Part shown: positions 1 to 6,889 of the stretch, piece after piece
Position numbering within the stretch: the first letter of the stretch is position 1
How the letters are laid out: every line of letters starts with the position of its first letter
From: Mageeibacillus sp. UBA1255
GTDB taxonomy: Bacteria > Bacillota > Clostridia > UBA1212 > UBA1255
Length of the DNA: 11,237 nucleotides
Direction of reading: 5' to 3'
NCBI GenBank assembly: GCA_002308795.1
Contig: DBVV01000105.1
Coordinates: 8,358 to 19,594 of the forward strand
The notes under the pieces: generated by a model
What the model was told of the DNA's origin: nothing
Database searches by the model: none
What the model saw: only the letters and a program-made list of their open reading frames with translations
Made by a program: the position numbers and the translations under genes

Positions 1-275
1 ACGTGCTTGCCCGCGTTCAGCGCCGCGATAGTGCACGGTGCGTGTGCGGAGTTCCACGTACATACGCTTACCGCGTCAAGTTCCTCGAGCTTGACCATCT
101 CGTTTACGTCCGTGTACAGCCGCGTGACGCCGTGGCGCGCGCCCTTTTCCTTGAGCCGCTGTTCATTGATATCGCAAAACGCGTATACTTCTACGTTAGG
201 GTTGCGTTTATAACCGCTGATATGAAATTCGGAAATCCCGCCTACGCCGACGATGCCAACCTTTAATTTTTTCAT
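1..275 (-). CDS. Gfo/Idh/MocA-family NAD(P)-dependent oxidoreductase, N-terminal part (cut by window edge)
   Basis: Seen: the minus strand encodes about 91 residues starting MKKLKVGIVGVGGISEFH and running off the window without a stop. The glycine-rich turn GVGGIS (residues 10-15) after the first beta strand is a Rossmann dinucleotide-binding loop. CDIN at the end of the second strand and HAPCTIAALNAGKHV at the edge match the segment that precedes the EKP motif in this family. Known: these enzymes oxidise or reduce hydroxyl groups of sugars, inositols and related polyols in the cytoplasm using NAD(P). The substrate cannot be read from the N-terminus. The start is fixed by a GGAGG five bases upstream. 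It lies directly downstream of a sugar isomerase-type gene, so the two probably act on the same sugar or polyol. The missing C-terminal domain (about 250 residues) would hold the substrate site. Confidence 0.93.
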   Translation of the reverse strand, partial: MKKLKVGIVGVGGISEFHISGYKRNPNVEVYAFCDINEQRLKEKGARHGVTRLYTDVNEMVKLEELDAVSVCTWNSAHAPCTIAALNAGKH

Positions 276-280
276 AGTAT

Positions 281-287
281 CCTCCTT
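281..287 (-). promoter_or_regulatory. Ribosome binding site of the oxidoreductase, overlapping the upstream stop codon
   Basis: On the minus strand the upstream isomerase stop TAA (288-286) runs straight into GGAGG (285-281), which sits five bases before the ATG at 275. The stop and the ribosome site share bases, so ribosomes ending on the isomerase can reinitiate on the oxidoreductase. This supports co-transcription and coupled translation. Confidence 0.85.
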
Positions 288-1077
288 ATGCGATCTTTCC
301 CTTAAGGAACTCAACTGCCATCGCGATATCCTTTTCGGGCGTCTCGCCGCACTCGCGCTCGATCGTCAGGAAGCCCTTGAATCCGATCTCACAAAGCGCT
401 TTCAGATAGCCGTCCCACTTAACGTCGCCCTGGCCGAGCGGCACTTCGACGTACGGCGGTTTTGTTCCGCGAAGACCGTCTTTAGCGTGTGTGTGGACAA
501 TATAATTTTTCAGTTCGTATACTCCTGCCACTGCGTCGTCGTCAACGCACATCGTAAGGTTCGCAGGGTCGTAGTTCACCGCGACGCCGCGCGATCCAAG
601 CGTGTCAAGGAACGCTCTCAGCCTTGCCGCAGGCTCCGGTCCCGTCTCGATTGCGAAATGTGCTTTTAAGCTGTCTGCGTACTCTGCAAGTTCGTGGCAG
701 GCGTCCTGCATGATCTTATACACTTCATCAGCCGGATCATCCGGTACTCTTCCTATGTGAGTGGTGACAACGTTCGTCTCCAGTTCTATCGCCAGGTCGA
801 GGATCCGTTTGGATTTTTCGATGAGCCCCGGGTTCAGTTCCGGATTCGTAAAGCCTTTTCCGAGGTCTCCACACAGCGCCGAGATCACGAGCCCCTGCGC
901 TTTAACTTTATTCAAAAACTCGCGCCTGTCTGCCTGCGTCAAATTTTCCGGTGCCATCTGGCCGTACGTCGCGTATACCTGCAGCCCCTGGCCCCCGACC
1001 TGCGCGGCTTTTACCAGTGCCTGGTCAATAGGCAGTCTGAATGAGTCTAGCATTACTCCTATTTTGAACGGATACAT
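286..1077 (-). CDS. Sugar phosphate isomerase/epimerase-type TIM barrel (AP endonuclease family 2 fold)
   Basis: This is a 263-residue cytoplasmic protein, normal length for the xylose isomerase-like TIM-barrel family. The expected metal ligands are visible as Glu144 (in IETGPE), Asp170 (NYDPAN), His197 (HTHAKD) and Glu240 (TIERECG), with His107 in TTHIGR as a further active-site candidate. Known: such proteins use a divalent metal to isomerise or epimerise sugars and keto-inositols, and often neighbour Gfo/Idh/MocA oxidoreductases in sugar or inositol utilisation loci, as here. The ATG at 1077 has a GAGG about ten bases upstream, and the protein begins directly with the first barrel strand (FKIGVMLDSF). 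It is first in a minus-strand operon read from the promoter at 1165-1193. The exact substrate is unknown. There is no sign that it is a DNA repair endonuclease. Confidence 0.88.
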   Translation of the reverse strand: MYPFKIGVMLDSFRLPIDQALVKAAQVGGQGLQVYATYGQMAPENLTQADRREFLNKVKAQGLVISALCGDLGKGFTNPELNPGLIEKSKRILDLAIELETNVVTTHIGRVPDDPADEVYKIMQDACHELAEYADSLKAHFAIETGPEPAARLRAFLDTLGSRGVAVNYDPANLTMCVDDDAVAGVYELKNYIVHTHAKDGLRGTKPPYVEVPLGQGDVKWDGYLKALCEIGFKGFLTIERECGETPEKDIAMAVEFLKGKIA

Positions 1078-1164
1078 ATAAGATCATCCTCATTTCTTTT
1101 ATTGAGTTTTGCGTGGATAATGCCGCGGGAAGCGGGCATATTTACCCTTCGCATCCTTATATGC

Positions 1165-1193
1165 ATTTTACCATCCGGATACGGAGGAGTCAA
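1165..1193 (-). promoter_or_regulatory. Promoter for the isomerase/oxidoreductase operon
   Basis: Minus-strand TTGACT (1193-1188) is followed after a 17-base spacer by TAAAAT (1170-1165). Each box matches the sigma-A consensus at five of six positions. The spacer contains the perfect palindrome ATCCGGAT (1173-1180), a possible but unsupported operator. Transcription would start near 1158, leaving a leader of about 80 bases before the isomerase ATG. Confidence 0.7.
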
Positions 1194-1222
1194 TTTAAAA
1201 ACGGTTAAAAATATGCTATACT
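1194..1222 (+). promoter_or_regulatory. Promoter for the two-gene surface protein operon, extended -10
   Basis: TATACT (1217-1222) is preceded by TGC, giving an extended -10, and by TTTAAA (1194-1199) at 17 bases as a weaker -35. This -35 abuts the -35 box of the divergent promoter, with no base between them. Small inverted arms GTTAA (1204-1208) and TTAAC (1224-1228) flank the -10. The first gene's ribosome site GGAGG is at 1243-1247. Confidence 0.65.
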
Positions 1223-1254
1223 ATTAACAAATCTACGCATTTGGAGGAAAAGAT

Positions 1255-3318
1255 ATGAAAAAACTGCTTGCCCTGCTGATCACCCTGTCACTCCTGGCGG
1301 GTCTTTCCGCCATACCCTCTTTCGCTTCAGCCGCGCAGTCTGACTTCGACACGAACTACGGTTTCGTAGCCATGAACGAAAGCAGCAAGATCACTCTCCA
1401 GGAAGAAAGTGTCTGGCTCACCGCGAAGGAAGCCACGAGTGGCGACATATTCGATTATATTTACAAAAAGCCGGTCGATCCGAACGATTTCGAACTGAAT
1501 TACACCGTTGTGAACGACACTACGCGGGACAACGGCACGCACTCGCGGTTCAATATTTACGTATTGCCCTCCGCAGGCGCGGCACCGGGCGACGGCGTGC
1601 TCATACAGCTTATCCAGTTCGCGCTAGGCGCCGACAATGACGAAATAAAGCATAAAATTATTGTCGGCTCCGGTCCGGAGGGCGGCTGGGATAATTACGC
1701 TTCTTTCAACGAAGACTACTCCGTCGCTCTTAAATTGTACTCCAAAGACGGCACGTTCCACCTTTCAGTGAACGGCAGCGACTACCGCTTTTCCGGTGCG
1801 AACGCGAACCTGCTTAAATCATTTGCCGCAAACGGAGGCGCATACGTGCGTTTCTCCGCGCGCTTCCAGGAAAACGGCGAGTCGGCGTACGGCGGTGATT
1901 ACGCGGTAGCGAGCCTGAAAGACGCAGGAGGCGTTGTCAATTTCGGCACAAAATACGGCACGAAGGAAGACCGCTCGTCAGACATTGACGTATCCGGGCC
2001 GGACAGTTTCGAGGGAGTTTACGGTGACGACATCAAGGGCAAGCTCGAATTCACGCGTTTTGACTACAACAGCCTGACTCCTGAGGGCACCACGCTCAGC
2101 TACTCCGTAACGGAAGACGGACTTTCATTGTTCGGCCGGAACGACGAGAACGGCTTCTCGGCAGGCGTTTCGTACCAGCAGCCGGTCAAACTTGACCACG
2201 ACAACGAACTTTCTTTCACGCTCGTGATGCCGGACGAAGTTTACAGTTACAACAGCAATAAAGTTGCGGAATACAGCGCGTTCGTGTGCGAAACGCCGAA
2301 CGTCAATTTTTCCGGCACCCGCAGCCTGTACCTGCGCTTCTCTTTCCGCTCCGATGATTACAAAGTCAGCAGCGCCGCTCCCGCCGTGCTCGAAGTGATA
2401 ATGTGGGACGATCAGGACGCGAACCTTGTCGTTGCAAGCAACACAGTGACGATCGCCCCGAAGCCGGACTCCGGCAATGAATTCACGTTCCGCATCGTTT
2501 TTGACGGCAGCGCGAACTGCTATAAACTTTACGTTAACGGGCAGCGCGCCTCCACGAGCGCGACCGAACTCAGTATGACCGAGTATTTTGATAAGATAAT
2601 GGCGGCAAAATTCCTTTCCACCACCGTCAGCCTTGCCACCGCAGACCGCACCTCGGGCGGCTTTGCCGAAGACGATGAAGGCATGATCGGCTTTACGCTC
2701 AGGTCTATAAACGGGCTCAAACTCGTCAACGAATCGCCGGACGCAGTGGAAGCGATCGAACTTTTCGTTGACGACGTTACGGAAGATACGGTCGTTCTCT
2801 CCTGGGTGGAAGCGGAACTTCCCGAGACGGACTTCGACGCCCCGCTCGGCCCTCCTGACGGATATTTAGTGAAGAGATCCAAGGGCGTCATGGGTGATGA
2901 CGGCATAATGAATACGGAGGACGACGGCGCGTTTTACGTCGAAGGACCGGGCACGACGCGTTACGAGGATAAGAGCGTGGCGCCGGATACGCGCTATTTT
3001 TACACCGTATGCGCAGTGAAAAATGACGGCGGGAATTACGTCGAACTGCTCTCTTCATACAGCGTGCGCGCGGTAACGTCAAACGGCGAAGTGACGGAGC
3101 AGACCGAGCCGCCTGCGGCGACTGACGTTCCTACGGATGCGACTGCGGATAATAACGGATCCGGGGACGCTACTCCTGCTCAGGCGACCGGGGACAATAG
3201 CCAAAGCGGTGATGGTAAAAACAATGCTCTGCCCATTATACTGGGCGTCGGAGGAGCAGTGATCGTTGCCGGCATCGTGATCGCCCTGCTCGCGGTAAAA
3301 AAGAAGAAGAAAGGCTGA
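1255..3318 (+). CDS. Secreted, membrane-anchored protein with two jelly-roll-like domains and an FN3-like domain
   Basis: I do not recognise this 687-residue protein as a named family. Residues 1-26 are a signal peptide (MKK, hydrophobic core, then ASA before AQSD). Residues about 28-235 and 245-490 look like two related beta-sandwich domains. Each has a strand ending in VNG (FHLSVNG near 168-174, YKLYVNG near 423-429) and a closing strand pair (YAVASLKDAGG, IGFTLRSINGL), as in concanavalin/LamG-like folds. Residues about 494-611 resemble fibronectin type III (DTVVLSW early, APDTRYFYTVCAV late). A Thr/Pro/Asp/Ser linker (612-656) leads to a transmembrane helix (about 659-681) and a KKKKK cytoplasmic tail. 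It is therefore probably displayed outside the cell from the membrane. The modular layout suggests binding of a glycan or protein; no catalytic motif is visible. It has a GGAGG seven bases upstream and is first in an operon with the propeller lipoprotein. Confidence 0.85.
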   Translation: MKKLLALLITLSLLAGLSAIPSFASAAQSDFDTNYGFVAMNESSKITLQEESVWLTAKEATSGDIFDYIYKKPVDPNDFELNYTVVNDTTRDNGTHSRFNIYVLPSAGAAPGDGVLIQLIQFALGADNDEIKHKIIVGSGPEGGWDNYASFNEDYSVALKLYSKDGTFHLSVNGSDYRFSGANANLLKSFAANGGAYVRFSARFQENGESAYGGDYAVASLKDAGGVVNFGTKYGTKEDRSSDIDVSGPDSFEGVYGDDIKGKLEFTRFDYNSLTPEGTTLSYSVTEDGLSLFGRNDENGFSAGVSYQQPVKLDHDNELSFTLVMPDEVYSYNSNKVAEYSAFVCETPNVNFSGTRSLYLRFSFRSDDYKVSSAAPAVLEVIMWDDQDANLVVASNTVTIAPKPDSGNEFTFRIVFDGSANCYKLYVNGQRASTSATELSMTEYFDKIMAAKFLSTTVSLATADRTSGGFAEDDEGMIGFTLRSINGLKLVNESPDAVEAIELFVDDVTEDTVVLSWVEAELPETDFDAPLGPPDGYLVKRSKGVMGDDGIMNTEDDGAFYVEGPGTTRYEDKSVAPDTRYFYTVCAVKNDGGNYVELLSSYSVRAVTSNGEVTEQTEPPAATDVPTDATADNNGSGDATPAQATGDNSQSGDGKNNALPIILGVGGAVIVAGIVIALLAVKKKKKG

Positions 3319-3324
3319 CGGATC

Positions 3325-5184
3325 ATGGATAAAGGCAGGCGGAAACTTACGCGCGGAAACAGATTGACCGCGGCGGCGATAGCGGCGGCAATGTCGGTCG
3401 CGCTGGTATTGCCCCTCGCCGGATGCGGCGGAAACGGCAACGGCGGAAACGTGAACACGCCCGGGGGAGATATTGTCCTTCCCACACACAGCGAAGGGAG
3501 CAGCATCGAAATGAAAGAATACGCCGTAACCAAGACGGTCGCCGATTTCAAATACGGCGTCGCAGGTCCGTACGATAAATACACGAGATCCGTAGAAGAG
3601 GGCTGGAACTACTGGCTTTCGCGCTCGTTTGCGAGCCTCACGCCCGAATACAGCTACACGCCGGACGCATCCGTTGACGCACTGGAATACAAATCGAACT
3701 GCTCGTGGAGCGACGACGGCTCGGACGATGACTGCAATTACGTTGCGATCTATCCTTCCTCGAGGGACAGGACGGACGGGACCGTCGAATCTGAATTTCT
3801 GTTCTACATCCCGTGCCTTAACCCCGAAGGCACGCCGATAAACTACGGCGTATACCCGAAAGAATACGAAAACTACCTTGACCTGTCCGGATACGATAAC
3901 CTGTCGTTCATATTCTGTGCGCAGTCCGAACTCGGTTCAGACGTGGCGTTTGAAATATATCTCAAACGCCACGGTTCAGAGCGGTACAAAGTTTACGAGT
4001 ATAAGGGCAGGGGCGGAAAGATGCGCATCGATATCGATCTGCGCGCGATCGAAACGAGCCGCCGCGACCGCCTGGAATCGCTCACCGTCGTAAACGTTAT
4101 CAGCAACATGGCTAAGGGCGACCGCATACTTAACTGCTGGTATAAGCTCGAAGCCGGCGCGGAAAAAGTGTTCCTGGAAAAGACTTCGCGAATGAGCGGC
4201 GTGAAAGTGAAAAGTGAATTTCTCGGCAATATGCTCTACACGATGTGCGGCGCGTATTCCGCCAGCGGGTTTTACGATAATTCGGACGGAAAATACAAAG
4301 TCTGGTACGGCTCGGGCGTGCCCGAACAGCAGTCCACGGACAACGTTTATTACATGGAATCGGCCGATCCCGAGCGCGGCTGGAGCAAGCCCGTGCGCAT
4401 CACCACCGACGGCTCCACGAAAGGCACGCTCACGGACAAGAGCGGCAAGCTTCGCGGTTCCTCCTCACCGATAGGTTACGGCGGCGATCCGGCGGTCGTG
4501 AAGGTAGACGGCACGTACTATATGTACTTCTCCGGGCTCGAATGGGACCTTGACGACGGCACGTACCACCACTGGAACAAGATCTGGCTCGCCACTTCGA
4601 CCGACGGCCTTAACTGGACGGCATACGGCGCGGTAGTAGACACAGAAGTCGGCGGCTCGCTCGGCTACGGCTCCGGTGCCCCGAGCGTCGTCTATTACGG
4701 CGGAAAGTTCTATATGTACTACTATTCACAGTCGCACGACGTTAACTACCCCGACGAGCCAGGCGGTCTCGTGCTTAAGATAAGCGACGACGGATATCAC
4801 TTCGGAAAAGCGATCTCGATCGACCGCTCGATGGGAGCAATGGACGTTAAATACGTTCCTGAACTAATGAAGTGGATAGGCTGCTTCTACACTGAAAACG
4901 CCCAGTACGGCGAAAACTGCAAGGCAGGCGTTCGCGTGGCGTTTTCGAACGACGGCATCAGGTGGACGTTTGATTTTACGGACAATTCTCTTATCGCTCA
5001 GGATATGAGTATTCCTCTCAACCATAACCCGGGCTTCATCGGCACCGAGACCGGTTTCGCAGGGACAACGATCTATTGCAACTGGGGTGCGAACGACCTG
5101 CCGCTCACGGTGAACGGCTACTGGTTCTCTTCCGCCCAGTACGACGCGCGCCAGCTCGAATTCTGCCGTATCACGCTCGAATAA
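3325..5184 (+). CDS. Lipoprotein with N-terminal beta-sandwich-like region and GH43/GH32-like beta-propeller
   Basis: The 619-residue protein begins with a basic N-terminus, a hydrophobic stretch and lipobox LAGC (Cys34), so it should be lipidated and surface-exposed. Residues about 60-290 contain a region (LSGYDNLSFIF, VAFEIYL, MRIDIDLRAIE) that resembles galactose-binding-like beta-sandwiches. Residues about 300-619 show propeller-like repeats: GDPAVVKVDGTYYMYFSG (388 area) and GAPSVVYYGGKFYMYYYS (451 area). S-x-DG-x-x-W/F turns follow near 425, 487 and 541. The DPxxV-x-x-TYYMY pattern is typical of five-bladed glycosidases such as GH43 and GH32. Asp388 is a candidate nucleophile or base, but the equivalent of the second motif has Ala (APS), and I cannot place all three acids. 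Activity is therefore uncertain. The ATG lies six bases after the upstream TGA with only a weak AAAGG, which suggests translational coupling. Confidence 0.85.
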   Translation: MDKGRRKLTRGNRLTAAAIAAAMSVALVLPLAGCGGNGNGGNVNTPGGDIVLPTHSEGSSIEMKEYAVTKTVADFKYGVAGPYDKYTRSVEEGWNYWLSRSFASLTPEYSYTPDASVDALEYKSNCSWSDDGSDDDCNYVAIYPSSRDRTDGTVESEFLFYIPCLNPEGTPINYGVYPKEYENYLDLSGYDNLSFIFCAQSELGSDVAFEIYLKRHGSERYKVYEYKGRGGKMRIDIDLRAIETSRRDRLESLTVVNVISNMAKGDRILNCWYKLEAGAEKVFLEKTSRMSGVKVKSEFLGNMLYTMCGAYSASGFYDNSDGKYKVWYGSGVPEQQSTDNVYYMESADPERGWSKPVRITTDGSTKGTLTDKSGKLRGSSSPIGYGGDPAVVKVDGTYYMYFSGLEWDLDDGTYHHWNKIWLATSTDGLNWTAYGAVVDTEVGGSLGYGSGAPSVVYYGGKFYMYYYSQSHDVNYPDEPGGLVLKISDDGYHFGKAISIDRSMGAMDVKYVPELMKWIGCFYTENAQYGENCKAGVRVAFSNDGIRWTFDFTDNSLIAQDMSIPLNHNPGFIGTETGFAGTTIYCNWGANDLPLTVNGYWFSSAQYDARQLEFCRITLE

Positions 5185-5216
5185 AAGCGGCGATGAAGGG
5201 CCGAAGAGCGGATTTA

Positions 5217-5246
5217 TTGACAGCAGCGCGGCTCTGGTGTTAAAAT
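5217..5246 (+). promoter_or_regulatory. Strong promoter for the zinc-ribbon protein and pdxA
   Basis: A perfect TTGACA (5217-5222), an 18-base spacer and TAAAAT (5241-5246) preceded by TGT form a near-consensus sigma-A promoter with an extended -10. It lies in the 116-base gap after the propeller lipoprotein. The leader would be about 48 bases, ending at the ribosome site GGAAAGGA (about 5284-5291). I see no terminator hairpin between 5185 and 5216. Confidence 0.75.
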
Positions 5247-5300
5247 CCGGTCGTGCTACAGACAGCATAAACCTATTTTAAGCGGAAAGGAAAAACAGAA

Positions 5301-5882
5301 ATGAAATATTGTCCGAACTGCGGCGCACAGATAGAACCGAACTGGAAACACTGCAACTACTGCGGCAGCCGGGTCAACGAAAATGCGCAGGAAAATACAA
5401 CAAACACCGCCGATGTTATTGACGACGCCCCCGAAACCGTCGAAACCGCCGGGAGCACACAGGCAGAGCAAATAACGCCGCCGGCCCCGCAGCCAGCGAT
5501 CGTTGTCCCTCAGGATCAGCCAAGCACAAAAACTCCGGGCAACGGATTCAGCACCGCTTCGCTTATATTCGGTATAGTTTCGGCAGTCTGCGTACTTTGC
5601 TGCTGCTGCTTTTACGTCCCGCTGTTCATCTCCGTGATAGCCGGTGTATTGGCCGTGGTATTCGCCATCGTGTCGAAAAATAAGACCGAAACACGCACCA
5701 TGCCGGGAACGGCTAAAATCGGTATGATACTCGGAATACTCGGCTTCGCGCTTGGACTCGTTATGGTCATAATTTATAGTGTCCTTATGGCGACAGGGCG
5801 CATGAACCTTGAATTCTACTCGAATCTCGAAGAAGGAAAGCTGCCCGATTTCGTACAGGAAATCATTGACAAAATGAAATGA
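5301..5882 (+). CDS. Zinc-ribbon protein with three predicted membrane helices (DUF4190-like)
   Basis: The 193-residue protein opens with a CxxC-N10-CxxC zinc ribbon (Cys4, Cys7, Cys18, Cys21). An acidic, Pro/Thr/Gln-rich linker (about 26-80) follows. Three hydrophobic segments come next (about 84-103, 105-125 and 138-163), and a short tail ends KMK. The helix pair with the G-I-V-S-A-V and VIAGVLAVVFAIVSK patterns resembles DUF4190-type membrane proteins, which are common in Firmicutes and of unknown role. The first membrane segment contains Cys97 and four consecutive cysteines (100-103), which is unusual. A cytoplasmic zinc ribbon tethered to the membrane suggests a regulatory or scaffold role, but nothing here proves it. 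It has its own promoter (5217-5246) and lies 26 bases before pdxA, so the two are probably co-transcribed. Confidence 0.85.
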   Translation: MKYCPNCGAQIEPNWKHCNYCGSRVNENAQENTTNTADVIDDAPETVETAGSTQAEQITPPAPQPAIVVPQDQPSTKTPGNGFSTASLIFGIVSAVCVLCCCCFYVPLFISVIAGVLAVVFAIVSKNKTETRTMPGTAKIGMILGILGFALGLVMVIIYSVLMATGRMNLEFYSNLEEGKLPDFVQEIIDKMK

Positions 5883-5908
5883 TCTTTTGCCGCTGAGGAT
5901 ACAGACTG

Positions 5909-6889
5909 ATGCGAAAAAAAACCATAGCCGTAACAATAGGAGACCCGCTCGGGATAGGGCCGGAGATCGTTGCCCGCACGATCGCCGATCCGGGAATAAA
6001 CCGCTTATGCAGACCGCTCGCCGTTGGCAATAGATCCGTGCTCATCCGCGCAGCCGCTCTTCTCGGCATCGAACGGTTCGAAGAGAGGTTCGGGGGCAAT
6101 ATCTGCGACGTTGCGCTGCCTGACGACGCTCCTTCGCCTGAAGACGTGCCATCTTACGCGGGTACGGTCAATGCGTTCGCGGGCACTCATGCGTTCGACT
6201 GCATCGTAAAAGCACACGAACTGTGCATAAGCGGAAAAGCCGCCGCAGTTGCCACCGCTCCGATAAACAAAGAAGCACTGCGCGCCGCGTACGTGCCTTT
6301 CATAGGTCATACCGAGATATTCGGGGCGCTTACGGGCACCGCCGATCCGCTGACAATGTTCGAAACGGACGGGCTCCGGGTGTTTTTCCTTACCCGCCAC
6401 GTATCGCTCCGAAAAGCATGCGATCTGGTAACGAAAGAGAGGCTCGCCGATTATATCGAACGCTCCCTGAATGCACTTGAACAGCTGGGCGTAGAAGTAA
6501 CGGCAGATATGCCTGTAGCGGTGGCGGGGCTGAACCCTCACTCCGGCGAACACGGCCTTTTCGGAACGGAAGAAGTAGAAATAATTGCCCCGGCTGTTGA
6601 AGAGGCAAAAAAAGCCGGTCTTCCCGTCACCGGGCCGATCGGCGCAGATTCAGTATTCCACATGGCACATATAGGAAAATTCGCGGCGGTATTGTCCCTG
6701 TACCACGATCAGGGGCATATCGCCACGAAAACACTCGATTTTGAACGTACTATATCATTGACGCTCGGACTTCCGTACCTGCGCACATCCGTTGACCACG
6801 GCACCGCGTTCGATATTGCGTGGAAAGGAATTGCAGGCTCGGTTTCAATGAAAGAAGCTGTCCGGCTGGCTGCTAAATATTCCTGCTGA
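5909..6889 (+). CDS. pdxA: PdxA-family 4-phosphate dehydrogenase (4-hydroxythreonine-4-phosphate or threonate/erythronate-4-phosphate)
   Basis: The 326 residues match the PdxA family closely in length and motifs: GDPLGIGPEIV (11-21), TAPINK (116-121), GHTE (133-136), NPHSGEHG (209-216), GPIGADSVF (242-250) and YHDQGH (265-270). The divalent-metal histidines of E. coli PdxA (166, 211, 266) correspond to His164, His211 and His266, and His134-Thr135 to the substrate-binding pair. Known: PdxA oxidises 4-phospho-hydroxy-L-threonine with NAD in DXP-dependent vitamin B6 synthesis. The PdxA2 branch instead acts on D-threonate or D-erythronate 4-phosphate, usually beside a four-carbon acid sugar kinase. 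Neither pdx genes nor that kinase are in this window, so the substrate is open. A GAGG (5895-5898) precedes the ATG by ten bases. The 3' end overlaps the convergent lipoprotein gene by 17 bases. Confidence 0.93.
   Translation: MRKKTIAVTIGDPLGIGPEIVARTIADPGINRLCRPLAVGNRSVLIRAAALLGIERFEERFGGNICDVALPDDAPSPEDVPSYAGTVNAFAGTHAFDCIVKAHELCISGKAAAVATAPINKEALRAAYVPFIGHTEIFGALTGTADPLTMFETDGLRVFFLTRHVSLRKACDLVTKERLADYIERSLNALEQLGVEVTADMPVAVAGLNPHSGEHGLFGTEEVEIIAPAVEEAKKAGLPVTGPIGADSVFHMAHIGKFAAVLSLYHDQGHIATKTLDFERTISLTLGLPYLRTSVDHGTAFDIAWKGIAGSVSMKEAVRLAAKYSC

Noticed and set aside
5185..5216. Intrinsic terminator after the propeller lipoprotein
   Set aside because: No hairpin followed by a T-run is visible before the next promoter.
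5256..5936. Long minus-strand open frame of 226 codons opposite the zinc-ribbon gene
   Set aside because: It is antisense to a protein with a clear zinc ribbon, membrane helices, promoter and ribosome site; its own translation shows no family features.
6005..6553. Minus-strand open frame of 182 codons inside pdxA
   Set aside because: pdxA is strongly supported over the whole stretch, and the antisense translation is Arg/Cys/Tyr-rich without motifs.
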